Part shown: positions 53,259 to 64,000 of the stretch, one piece after another
Numbering within the stretch: the first letter of the stretch is position 1
How the letters are laid out: every line of letters starts with the position of its first letter
Assembly (NCBI GenBank): GCA_963803165.1
Contig: CAWDLK010000004.1
Coordinates: 62,001 to 126,000 of the forward strand
Reading direction: 5' to 3'
Source of the DNA: Changshengia sp963803165
Lineage (GTDB): Bacteria > Chloroflexota > Dormibacteria > Aeolococcales > Aeolococcaceae
Length of the DNA: 64,000 nucleotides
Translations under genes and position numbers: made by a program
Notes under the pieces: model-generated
Told to the model about the DNA's origin: nothing
Database searches by the model: none
The model's input: only the letters and a program-made list of their open reading frames with translations

Positions 53259-56200
53259 TCAGCGGGAGGCGACGCGGGCCCGCCGCGGCCGGGCCCTGGG
53301 GAGGGCGAGGGCGGGGGAGGCGGCGGCAGGGGCGGAGGGGGGCGACCGCCTGCCGTTGCCGGCGGCGCCTCCGATGATGTGGCGGAGGTAGGCGCCGGTG
53401 GCGCTCCGCGGCTCCCCCGCGATGGTCTCCGGGGTGCCGGCCGCCACCACCTCCCCCCCGGCATCCCCTCCGTCGGGACCGAGGTCGATGATCCAGTCGG
53501 CGGTCTTGACCACGTCCAGGTTGTGCTCGATCACGATCACCGTGTTGCCGGCGTCGACCAGCCGGTGGAGGACGGTGAGGAGCTTCTCCACGTCGGCGAA
53601 GTGGAGACCGGTGGTCGGCTCGTCGAGGATGTAGAGGGTGCGACCGGTGTCCCGCCGGGAGAGCTCGGTGGAGAGCTTGACCCGCTGGGCCTCCCCCCCG
53701 GAGAGCTGGGTGGCCGGCTGACCGAGGCGGATGTAGCCCAGCCCCACGTCCTGGAGGGTGCGCATCCGGCGGAGGATCCGGGGCTGGTTGGCGAAGAGGT
53801 CGGCCGCCTCGTCGACGGTCATCTCCAGCACGTCGGCGATCGACCTGCCCCGGAACCTGACCTCGAGCGCCTCCTTGGTGTAACGACGGCCCTTGCAGAC
53901 GTCGCAGGCCACGTAGATGTCGGGGAGGAAGTGCATCTCGATCTTGATCATCCCGTCGCCCGCGCATGCCTCGCAGCGGCCGCCGGAGACGTTGAACGAG
54001 AAGCGTCCGGGCTTGTAGCCGCGGATCCGAGCCTCGGGCAGCTTGGCGAAGAGGTCGCGAATGTCGGTGAAGACGCCGACGTAGGTGGCGGGGTTGCTGC
54101 GCGGGGTCCGCCCGATCGGCGACTGGTCGACGTCGATGACCTTGTCGATGTGCTGGATCCCCTCCACCCGCTCGTGCTTGCCGGGCCGCTCCTTGGCCCG
54201 GTAGAGGGCCTGGGCCAGGCGCCGGTAGAGGATGTCGTTGACCAGCGTGGACTTGCCGCTGCCGCTCACCCCGGTGACGCAGATGAAGAGCCCGAGCGGA
54301 AACTGGACGGTCACCGACTTGAGGTTGTTCTCGGCGGCGCCGTGCACGGTGATCGCCCGGCCCGACGCGAGCCGGCGCGGGCTGGGGATGGGGATCTTGA
54401 GCTCACCGCGCAGATACTGGCCGGTCAGGCTGCGCGGCGACGCGAGCACGTCGGCGAGGGTGCCGGCGACGATCACCTCGCCGCCCCGCTCCCCCGCCCC
54501 CGGACCGATGTCGACGATGTAGTCGGCGGCGCGGATGGTCTCCTCGTCATGCTCCACGACGATCAGGGTGTTGCCCAGGTCGCGGAGGGTGGTGAGGGTG
54601 GCGAGGAGCTTGTGATTGTCCCGCTGGTGGAGCCCGATCGAAGGCTCGTCGAGGATGTACAGCACGCCCATCAGCTTGCTGCCGATCTGGGTCGCCAGCC
54701 GGATGCGCTGGCTCTCCCCGCCGGAGAGCGACGCCGAGGCGCGGTCGAGGCTCAGGTAGTCGAGGCCGACGTCACGGAGGAAGCCGAGCCGCTCGCGGAT
54801 CTCCTTGAAGGCGCGGCCCGCGATCTGCATCTCGCGCTCGCTGAGGCGCAGGCTCTCGGTGCGGCGCAACGCCTCCACCACGGTGAGAGCGGTGAAGTCC
54901 ATGATGCTCATCCCGTCGACGGTGACCGCGAGGAACTCCGGCTTGAGCCGCTTGCCGGCGCAGGCGGGGCACGGCTTCTGCATCATCAGCCGCTCGATCT
55001 CCTGCTTGACCCACTCCAACTCGGTCTCGCGGTAGCGGCGCTCGAGGTTGGGGATGACCCCCTCGTAGGCGGCCTCGTAGGTGTGGGTCCGGCCGGTGTG
55101 GGAGACGTAGCGCATCCGCACCGTCTCGTCCTTGGGCAGCCCGTAGAGGATCACCCGCTGCTCCCGGGCGGAGAGCTCGGCGAAGGGGACGTCGGTGGGG
55201 ATCTTGTAGTGGCGACAGACCGTGTGGAGGACGTCGAGGACCCACATCTGAGACGGTCCCTTGGTCCAGCCGGAGAGCGCCCCCTCGTCGATGGAGAGCG
55301 AGGGATCGCGCACCACCGCGTCGCGGTCGACCTCCATGCGCAGCCCCAGCCCGGTGCAGGTCGGGCAGGCGCCGTGGGGGTTGTTGAAGGAGAAGTTGCG
55401 CGGCGCCGGCTCCTCCATCGAGATCCCGCAGTAGACGCAAGCGTAGTCCTGGGAGAAGAGCATCTCCCCGCTCGGCCGGCCCGGCGAGCCCTCCTCGGTC
55501 GCACCGGATGCCTCTCCCCCCTCGGCGCCAGGGCCGCCGGCAGCCCCGGCATGGCGGGGCTCCGCGTCGTGGACGGCGGCGGGCAGCTCCTCCATGCGCT
55601 CGTCCACCGGGATGAGCAGGATCAGGCCGTCGCTCAGCTTGGCCGCCTGCTCCAGGGAGTCGGTGAGCCGGCTGCGCAGCTCCGGCCCGATCACCACCCG
55701 GTCGACGACGATCTCGACGTCGTGCTTGAACTTCTTGTCGAGGGTGATGGTCTCGCCGAGGTCGCGGACCGCGCCGTCGACCCGGGCCCGCGCGTAGCCC
55801 TTGCGGCGGGCCTCGTCGAGCACGTCGCGGTGCTCGCCCTTGCGCCCCTGCACCATGGGGGCGGCGACCAGCAGGCGGCTGCCCTCGGGCAGGGCGAGCA
55901 CCTGATCGGCGATCTGCTCGATGGTCTGCTTGCTGATCTCCCGGCCGCAGCGCGGGCAGTGTGGGTGTCCGATCCGCGCGTAGACCAGCCGGAGGTAGTC
56001 ATAGATCTCGGTGACCGTGCCGACCGTGGAGCGCGGGTTCTTGCTGGTGCCCTTCTGGTCGATGGAGATGGCCGGGGAGAGGCCGTCGATGTGGTCGACG
56101 TCCGGCTTCTCCATCTGGCCGAGGAACTGCCGCGCGTAGGCCGAGAGGGACTCCACGTAGCGGCGCTGGCCCTCCGCGTAGATGGTGTCGAAGGCCAGCG

Positions 56201-56321
56201 ACGACTTGCCGCTCCCGGAGAGCCCGGTCAGGACGATCAACCTGTCCCGGGGCAGGCTGAGGTCGATGTTCTTGAGGTTGTGCTCCCTCGCCCCGCGGAT
56301 GTCGATGGTGTCGTGTGGCAC
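53259..56321 (-). CDS. uvrA: Excinuclease ABC subunit A
   Basis: Damage-recognition ATPase of nucleotide excision repair. 1020 residues from GTG 56321 (VPHDTIDIRGAREHNLKNI); a GTG 15 codons earlier is possible. Two ABC ATPase modules: Walker A TGLSGSGKSSLAFDT and TGVSGSGKSTLVNDI; signature LSGGESQRIRLA and LSGGEAQRVKL; zinc modules CPRC, CVYC..CPTC and CEAC...CDVC. An Ala/Gly/Glu-rich insertion (about residues 260-300) before the second zinc region is unusual. A LexA-like site lies upstream. TACGCT is 9 bases before the GTG. Confidence 0.96.
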   Translation of the reverse strand: MPHDTIDIRGAREHNLKNIDLSLPRDRLIVLTGLSGSGKSSLAFDTIYAEGQRRYVESLSAYARQFLGQMEKPDVDHIDGLSPAISIDQKGTSKNPRSTVGTVTEIYDYLRLVYARIGHPHCPRCGREISKQTIEQIADQVLALPEGSRLLVAAPMVQGRKGEHRDVLDEARRKGYARARVDGAVRDLGETITLDKKFKHDVEIVVDRVVIGPELRSRLTDSLEQAAKLSDGLILLIPVDERMEELPAAVHDAEPRHAGAAGGPGAEGGEASGATEEGSPGRPSGEMLFSQDYACVYCGISMEEPAPRNFSFNNPHGACPTCTGLGLRMEVDRDAVVRDPSLSIDEGALSGWTKGPSQMWVLDVLHTVCRHYKIPTDVPFAELSAREQRVILYGLPKDETVRMRYVSHTGRTHTYEAAYEGVIPNLERRYRETELEWVKQEIERLMMQKPCPACAGKRLKPEFLAVTVDGMSIMDFTALTVVEALRRTESLRLSEREMQIAGRAFKEIRERLGFLRDVGLDYLSLDRASASLSGGESQRIRLATQIGSKLMGVLYILDEPSIGLHQRDNHKLLATLTTLRDLGNTLIVVEHDEETIRAADYIVDIGPGAGERGGEVIVAGTLADVLASPRSLTGQYLRGELKIPIPSPRRLASGRAITVHGAAENNLKSVTVQFPLGLFICVTGVSGSGKSTLVNDILYRRLAQALYRAKERPGKHERVEGIQHIDKVIDVDQSPIGRTPRSNPATYVGVFTDIRDLFAKLPEARIRGYKPGRFSFNVSGGRCEACAGDGMIKIEMHFLPDIYVACDVCKGRRYTKEALEVRFRGRSIADVLEMTVDEAADLFANQPRILRRMRTLQDVGLGYIRLGQPATQLSGGEAQRVKLSTELSRRDTGRTLYILDEPTTGLHFADVEKLLTVLHRLVDAGNTVIVIEHNLDVVKTADWIIDLGPDGGDAGGEVVAAGTPETIAGEPRSATGAYLRHIIGGAAGNGRRSPPSAPAAASPALALPRARPRRARVASR

Positions 56322-56330
56322 TGACCACCT

Positions 56331-56336
56331 AGCGTA
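56331..56336 (-). promoter_or_regulatory. Candidate -10 element for uvrA
   Basis: TACGCT on the minus strand, 9 bases before the GTG start. If this is the main promoter the message is nearly leaderless. An alternative -10, TATCGT (56406-56411), overlaps the LexA-like site. Confidence 0.33.
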
Positions 56337-56394
56337 CCCAGATCCCGGCATCGGGCCGTCAGCCACCCGGTGCGCCGCGGGCGGCGGCCTGACG

Positions 56395-56408
56395 CGAACA
56401 TGTGTACG
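56395..56408 (-). promoter_or_regulatory. LexA (SOS) box-like site upstream of uvrA
   Basis: CGAAC-ATGT-GTACG matches the Gram-positive/actinobacterial LexA consensus CGAAC-N4-GTTCG with one mismatch. It lies 73 bases upstream of the uvrA start and overlaps a possible -10 (TATCGT). uvrA is a classical SOS gene, so the position is meaningful. Confidence 0.5.
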
Positions 56409-56469
56409 ATACTCGGCCGCGCCGGGTGACGTCCAGCCTCGAGACGCCCCGTCGGCGGTCAGCCGATGC

Positions 56470-57769
56470 TCAGCGGAGAGGGGCGGTCATCTCCCGGATG
56501 TCGCGGCCCACGTGCTCCACGGCCGGCGCGGAGACGCCGGCCCGGACCGCGAACTCCGGCCACGAGTTCGACGACGTCGAGCACCGCGCCGATGGTCGCG
56601 GTGGCGCCCGGGACCTCGAAGCGGTCGCCGACCACCGCGAGGTCGGCCCGGGCTATGGCCTGGGCCCGGCCGTTGACGGCCATCAGGTGCTGGGCGGTCC
56701 AGCGGCTCCCCGGCTGGTGCGCGTGGGTGACGTCGTAGGCGGGCGCGAGGTGCCAGCCGCCGCCCTGGGGCAGGAGGAAGGAGAAGTTGCGGGTGTGGTC
56801 GTCGCAGTTGGCCACCGCCACGTTGAAGACCATCCGGCGGAACAGCTGGGCGTCCGCCTCGGGACCCAGGCCGAGGCGTCCCGCGATCTCGAAGAGCTGG
56901 GCGTAGTCGTGGGCCCCGATCAGGCGGAAGTCGAGGTGGCCGAGCGCGCAGAGGCTCTGGATGTGGACCTTGCCGCCACCGTCCGGGCGGTCGAAGCGGC
57001 GGGTCATGAAGTGCGCCCGGCCACCTTCGGGAAGCAGGCGGCAGGCGGCCATCTCGATCCCGGCCGCCCCGGCCATCAGCGCGTAGGCGTACTCGATCCG
57101 CCCGTAGTCGGAGGTGGCGCCGAGGTCCTGGTCGGCGCCGACGCCGTCGAGCTTGAGCAGCCACTGCTCGAAGCCCGGGTCGGCGGGCACCTGACCGGAG
57201 CGCACCTCGCCGGTCGCCGGGTTCCAGGCGACCACCGCCTTGGCGCGGGCGCCCCCGGCGGACGTCCCCACCGCGATGAGGTGGCGCACCGCGACGGTGA
57301 CGCCGTCCGGTGAGGAGAAGGTCCCGGTGACCGCGGTGCGCGCGGCGAGCACCAGCTCGGCGAGGTCGATGGCGGTGGATCGCCGCGGCCGGGGACCGCG
57401 GGGAGGCCGGAACTCGAGCGCGCCGACCCCGCGCGAGGCCAGGTAGGCGAGGCGGTCGAGGGGGGTGATCGCGGACGGCGCCACGCCCTCGGCCGCGAGG
57501 TACGCGGTGGTGAGCGCGTTGCCGAAGGCGTCGGGAAGGGCGTCGGCGAGCAGCGAGGGCAGCCGCTGGAAGGTCTGCACCGGCAGGGTGGGGAAGACGA
57601 AGCGGCCCCGCCCGAGCGGCATGGTGGTGGGCGCGAGCTCGATGCCGCGCGCGAGCCAGGCGGGCGCGTACTCGAAGACGTAGTAGCCGCTGGCCGGGTC
57701 GAGGGCGACCGCGCCCACCCGCTCGCCCCAGGCGCGGACCTCCACGACGTCGACCGGGAGGTAGGCCAT
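56470..57769 (-). CDS. hipA: HipA-family serine/threonine kinase toxin, interrupted by a 1-base insertion near the C-terminus
   Basis: About 432 residues after correction. In E. coli HipA phosphorylates glutamyl-tRNA synthetase and halts growth. Motifs: AVGTSAGGARAKAVVAW (Gly-rich loop with the regulatory Ser), LLKLDG (ATP-binding Lys), VANCDDHTRNFSFLL (catalytic Asp and Asn), AYDVTHA (metal Asp). Near 56564-56569 the frame is broken; dropping one T of GAGTTC gives VVDSWPEFAVRAGVSAPAVEHV, typical of HipA C-termini, ending at 56470. As sequenced the protein ends at 56459 in a wrong frame. The ATG overlaps the hipB stop by one base. Confidence 0.85.
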
Positions 57770-58107
57770 CAGCGCTCCTGCGGCGGCGTCCGCCGCCGGT
57801 GGGACACCCGCTGGCGGGGGAGCGACGACTGCCGCCTCGAGGCGAGCAGGGCGAGCGGGCTCACGGTGACCGCGGGGGCGAGCGTCTCCAGCCACTCGCT
57901 GCGCCCGAGCGCGCGCACCACGCGGACCAGGGTGCGGAGGGTCGACCCCCTCCCCCCCTCGAGGCTCTTCACCGCGCCCAGGCTGACGTCGGCTCGGCTG
58001 GCGAGCTGCGCCTGGTCGAGGTCGGCGGCGATCCGCGCGGCCCGCACCTCGGCGCCGATCACGACCTCCCACTCGCCGGTGGTTCGCCTGCCGGGATCAA
58101 AGGCCAT
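57769..58107 (-). CDS. hipB: HipB-like XRE-family antitoxin/repressor
   Basis: 112 residues. A helix-turn-helix of the XRE type (about 17-70: IGAEVRAARIAADLDQAQLASRADVSLGAVKSLEGGRGSTLRTLVRVVRAL) followed by a basic, Ser/Arg-rich tail. It would bind HipA and repress the operon. A ribosome-binding site GAGGAAAG lies 9 bases before the ATG and the upstream region is strikingly AT-rich with repeats that may be its operator. Confidence 0.85.
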   Translation of the reverse strand: MAFDPGRRTTGEWEVVIGAEVRAARIAADLDQAQLASRADVSLGAVKSLEGGRGSTLRTLVRVVRALGRSEWLETLAPAVTVSPLALLASRRQSSLPRQRVSHRRRTPPQER

Positions 58108-58129
58108 GTAATCGATCTTTCCTCAATGC

Positions 58130-58148
58130 GATTGTCTATACAGCAATC
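58130..58148. promoter_or_regulatory. Candidate hipB operator
   Basis: Inverted repeat GATTG-N9-CAATC, overlapping the first of two direct TCTATAC repeats (58135-58141 and 58151-58157), in an AT-rich island of about 80 bases. HipB-type repressors bind such short palindromes near their own promoter. Divergent transcription toward 58327 is also possible (TATACT at 58153-58158). Confidence 0.38.
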
Positions 58149-58326
58149 AATCTATACTTTATGTGTCAGCGTGTCAACAGCCTCATTACTGTCCATACAC
58201 CAGGCATCTCGGGTCACGAGCTCGAATCCTGCCTCTTGGAGCACCGCGCCCCGCCGAGGGCCGGCCCGGGTGGACGGCGCGGCGCTTGACGGCCCCGCCG
58301 GCGGCCCGTCAGGATCGGGGCCACCG

Positions 58327-59127
58327 ATGGACATCGAGAATCAACTCCGCATCAGCGGCCACGCCGCAACCAAGGTCGTCCCCGATCGCGCCCGCTGGGC
58401 GGTCACGGTCCGGGTCGAGGAGCAGGACCGCGACGCCGCGTTCCGCCGCTGCGCGACCGCTCGCCGCGGGCTGGTGGCGAAGCTCAACGCGATCGAGCGG
58501 GGCTGCGTCACCGCCGGGCGCATCGCGGTCGTCGACGAGTACGAGACCTACTTCGTGATCACCGACGAGCTGCGCCAGGAGGTGGTCGACCAGCTCAAGA
58601 AGGCCCGCCTCCCCAAGGGGGTGGTCGCCCAGATCGGGGAGCGGGTCGGGGAGCAGCAGCGGCGCCGCCGCTGCTTCGCCGCCACCGCGACCCTCGGCGT
58701 CGACGTGGCCGTGGCCAAGGCGGGGTCGGTCCCCCAGCTGCTGGTCGCCGACGACGTCTCCTGGAGCGGCGGGCCCGTCTTCGAGATCTCCAAGCGCGAA
58801 GAGCTGGGCGACGAGCTGCGCGCCAAGGCCGTGGAGAACGCCCGCACCCGGGCGGCCCGGCTGGCTGAGGCGGCCGGCCGCCGGCTGGGCCGGGCCCTGG
58901 TGATGTCCGACCTCGACGAGTCGCTGGCGGCGCTCACCGGCACGGTTCGCAAGGAACCGGGCGGGCCGGCACGGGAGACGCGGGTTTTCAGCGCAGCGGC
59001 GCCGGGGTCCCGGCTCAGCAGCCCACCCGCCCCGGAGGGGGAGCCCATCGTGATGGAGATCACCCCCGAGCCGATCGAGCTGAGCGAGAGCATGACCCTC
59101 GTCTTCGAGCTCGTCGATCGGGTCTGA
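58327..59127 (+). CDS. SIMPL-domain (DUF541) protein
   Basis: 266 residues. The opening LRISGHAATKVVPDRARWAVTVRVEEQDRDAAFRRC is the SIMPL signature ('G.a...v.PD.a...v.v'), and the end TLVFELVDRV is typical. Unlike many SIMPL proteins it has no signal peptide, so it is probably cytoplasmic. A central CFAATATLGVDVAVAKAG and KAVENARTRAARLAEAAGRRLG are also typical of the family. Function is not established. Convergent with the GH3 gene, 44 bases apart. Confidence 0.75.
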   Translation: MDIENQLRISGHAATKVVPDRARWAVTVRVEEQDRDAAFRRCATARRGLVAKLNAIERGCVTAGRIAVVDEYETYFVITDELRQEVVDQLKKARLPKGVVAQIGERVGEQQRRRRCFAATATLGVDVAVAKAGSVPQLLVADDVSWSGGPVFEISKREELGDELRAKAVENARTRAARLAEAAGRRLGRALVMSDLDESLAALTGTVRKEPGGPARETRVFSAAAPGSRLSSPPAPEGEPIVMEITPEPIELSESMTLVFELVDRV

Positions 59128-59171
59128 CGCGGGCGCCGCTCCCGGCTGATCCGCCGACGGGCCGCCGGGCG

Positions 59172-61333
59172 TCAGTCGAGCGGAGTCGAGGGCGGCAGCG
59201 GATCGGGGCCGCCCACGACCTCGACCTCGACGCTGTGGGCGATCTCGACGGAGGACCGACCCACCTGCAGCCGGTGGGTGCCGCCGTCCACGTACCAGCC
59301 CGCCCGGCGGTGGTGGAGGGGCCCGTCGTGGACGTGCGCGGCCGGGTTGTCTCGCCGGGCCGCCAGCTCCTGCCAGTCGTCGTCGGCGACGTCGTAGTAG
59401 GCGAACGACCGCTCCCCCAGGTCGAGGCCGATCGTGGTCGCCTCCCCCGGGTCCAGCCAGACCTTCTGGAAGGCGCGCAGCTCCTTGACCGCCCGCTGCC
59501 GCCGCTCCGGCGAGGCCGTGCCGCCCCCCGGGGGGGCCACGTAGAGCTGGACGACCTCGGCGCCCCGGCGCCGTCCGGTGTTGGTCACGCTGAGCTCGAC
59601 CTGCAGCCGCCCGCCGGGGGCAAGGCGCAGGCTCGACAGCCGCGGCGGCCCGATCTCGAAGCTGGTGTAGGAGAGCCCGTGGCCGAAGGGGAAGCGCACC
59701 GGCAGCCGGCGCGCCTCGTACCAGCGGTAGCCCATGAGCAGGCCCTCGCCGTAGCGCACCTGGCTGCTCTCCCCCGGGAAGTTGCCGAACGCGGGGGTGT
59801 GCTCGATGCGGAGCGGCACCGTGGTGGGAAGGCGCCCGCCCGGCTCGGCCTCGCCGAAGAGCACGTCGACCAGCGCGTGGGCATACTCCTGGCCGCTGAA
59901 CCACACCTGGAGGAGCGCCCCCGCCCGGTCGGCCCACGGCATGCCGACCGGCGAGCCTGCGTTGACCACCACCACGCTGCGGGGATTGACCTCGGCCACC
60001 CGCGTCACCAGCTCGTCCTGGCCGCCGGGGAGGTCCATGGAGGGACGGTCGTAGCCCTCGCTCTCCCACTCCTCGTCGGTGCCCACGATGACCAGGGCGG
60101 CGTCTGCCCCCCGCGCCAGCTCGACCGCCCGGTCGATGCCGGCGGCGTCGGCGGCCGGCTCGTGGACGATCTCGTGGGCGTCGCCGAGGCGCTCGCGCAG
60201 GGCGGCCAGCGGGGTGAGCTGGTAATGGGGCACGACCCGGGCGCTCCCTCCCCCGGTGATCTCGGCGCGATCGGCGTTGGGACCGACCACCGCGATGCGG
60301 CGGAGCCCCCCGGCGGAAGCGGCAGTACATCGCGATTGGTGAGCAGGACCATCCCCTCGGCGGCTGCCCGCCGGGTCAGGGCGCGATCCTCGGGCCGGTC
60401 GACCGGACGCTCCGCCACCGGGGGCGGGTCGTCGAGGGCGCCGACACGGTCGAGGACGCCGAGGGTGCGAGCGACCGCGGCGTCCAGCAGGGCCTCGTCG
60501 ACATCCCCGTCGCGAACCGCCCTGGCGAGGGGGGGACCGAACGACCGCGGCGGCCCGGGCATCTCCAGGTCCAGCCCGGCCCGGGCGGCGTCGACGGTGC
60601 GGGCGAGGCCGAACCAGTCGGTCATCACCAGGCCGTCGAAGCCCCACTCCTCGCGGAGGATGCCGGTCAGGAAGCGGGGCGTGTCGGGGACGTGGCGGCC
60701 GTTGACCCGGTTGTAGCTGGTCATCACCGCCAGCACCCCGGCGACCCGCACCGCGTGCTCGAACGGCAGCAGGTAGAGCTCGCGCAGGGTCCGCTCGTCG
60801 ATCACCGACGAGCTGGTGTAGCGCTCGAACTCGGTCTCGTTGCCGACGAGGTGCTTGACGGTCGCGATCACGCCCTGCTCCTGGACGCCCCGGATGTAGG
60901 CGACGGCCAGCTTGGCGGTGAGCACGGGGTCCTCGGAGAAGGCCTCGAAATTGCGCCCCCAGAGCGGGTGGCGGTGCAGGTTGACGGTCGGCGCCAGCAG
61001 CACCCGCGCTCCCTTGTCCCGGGCCTGGCGGGCGACCGCAGCGCCGGCCTCCGCCACCAGCTCGGGGTTCCAGGTGGCGCCCAGAGCGGTGGCCGAGGGG
61101 ATGCACACCGAGGGCGTGGCCGGCAGGAAGCTGTCGGTCTCGCCGCGTGCCCCGTTGGGGCCGTCGCTCAGCTTGACCGAGGGGATGCCGAGGCGAGGGA
61201 CGGCGGCGGTGTGCCAGAAGTCGACGCCTGCGGTGAGCGCGGCCTTCTCGTCGAGGGTCAGCCGCGCGACCAGAGCCGGGATGTCGCGAAGCGCCCGCGC
61301 ACCGGGATGTGGCTCGCTGTCTCCGCTCGCCAC
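59172..61333 (-). CDS. Glycoside hydrolase family 3 beta-glucosidase-like enzyme, interrupted by a 1-base deletion
   Basis: About 720 residues after correction. Family 3 (alpha/beta)8 domain with LSDGPNGARGE, ATVKHLVGNETE, and the nucleophile Asp239 in GLVMTDWFG; second domain with the GTDEEWESEGYDRPSMDLPGGQ acid/base region; fibronectin III-like C-terminal domain (VTNTGRRRGAEVVQLYV). The frames meet at a run of six G (60306-60311 on the plus strand C6); seven would read LPLPPGGLRRIAVVGPNAD. No signal peptide, so intracellular, consistent with hydrolysis of imported glycosides. Possible partner: the MFS transporter, by inference. Confidence 0.85.
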
Positions 61334-61340
61334 AGCCTCC

Positions 61341-63858
<2,518 letters not shown>

Positions 63859-63963
63859 GACCGCCTCCGCGTCCCGCCCGGCCCCTCCGATCCAGGAGGA
63901 AAGGGTCAGCTCGGGACATGCTCCGACCACCCCATTATGCCCATCGCAGGCTCCGGCCACTCT

Positions 63964-63984
63964 CTCCCCCTGCATTTGGGGGAG
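63964..63984. repeat. Inverted repeat upstream of clpC
   Basis: Perfect 7-bp arms CTCCCCC / GGGGGAG around TGCATTT, about 105 bases upstream of the clpC start. It is neither a CIRCE nor a CtsR site. It could be a terminator of the next upstream gene or an operator. A CATAAT (63934-63939, minus strand) is a possible -10. Confidence 0.35.
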
Positions 63985-64000
63985 GGACGTGCCGGGCCCG

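Noticed and set aside
50385..56324. A 1979-codon open frame on the plus strand antisense to UPF0182 and uvrA
   Set aside because: It is rich in Gly/Asp/His/Arg with no motif and mirrors two well-conserved genes; long antisense frames are expected in GC-rich DNA.

Overview
The window is a high-GC (roughly 70%), densely packed bacterial chromosome segment with no rRNA or tRNA gene, CRISPR array, prophage or insertion sequence that I can see. No gene-free stretch exceeds 300 bases. Gene content and order point to a Terrabacteria lineage near Actinobacteriota and Chloroflexota. Candidatus Dormibacterota is my best guess, an inference from gene order and protein style. The strongest clue is the block rpmE, DUF1385, prfA, prmC, tsaC, glyA, wecA, atpI-like, atpB-E-F-H-A-G-D-C, then murA, all on the minus strand. 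It parallels the actinobacterial rpmE-prfA-prmC-tsaC-wecA-atp-murA order.

Layout. Bases 1-8634 hold the start of a thiL-like gene, a secreted CHAP peptidoglycan hydrolase on the plus strand, and a minus-strand operon read argF, cdaA, cdaR, glmS, an acpS/NAD(P)HX-dehydratase fusion, alr (c-di-AMP synthesis and cell-wall precursors). Bases 8720-13382 carry a glycosyltransferase, two exported proteins and typA. Bases 13404-15712 hold mreB and murA, then fbaB, a BI-1 family protein, fhs and a proline-rich membrane protein on the plus strand. Bases 20911-32199 are the ATP synthase operon and its upstream genes. Bases 32294-41779 contain a sugar-type MFS transporter, an aldo/keto reductase, prfA-DUF1385-rpmE, a radical SAM protein, and an esterase/DUF2156 pair. 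Bases 41791-49685 hold a predicted alarmone hydrolase, membrane proteins, a degenerate GlpX, pyrG, two MBL-fold proteins and a dead HtrA-like protein. Bases 49731-63858 contain a UPF0182 protein, uvrA, a hipBA pair, a SIMPL protein, a GH3 glycosidase and clpC.

Two themes cut across genes. First, six genes (mreB, atpA, the HtrA-like gene, hipA, the GH3 gene, clpC) are interrupted by single-base frameshifts. Four of these share one signature: GAGTTC where the reading frame expects GAGTC. The other two are short G homopolymers. Sequencing error is more likely than gene death, since atpA and clpC are among them. Second, about a dozen genes have a TANNNT -10-like hexamer only 6-10 bases before the start codon and no ribosome-binding site, which suggests widespread leaderless transcription; this also settled several start codons.

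Other points of interest are a MurA with Asp in place of the fosfomycin-target Cys, a protease-like protein missing all three catalytic residues, a GlpX missing several active-site residues, and a LexA-box-like site upstream of uvrA.
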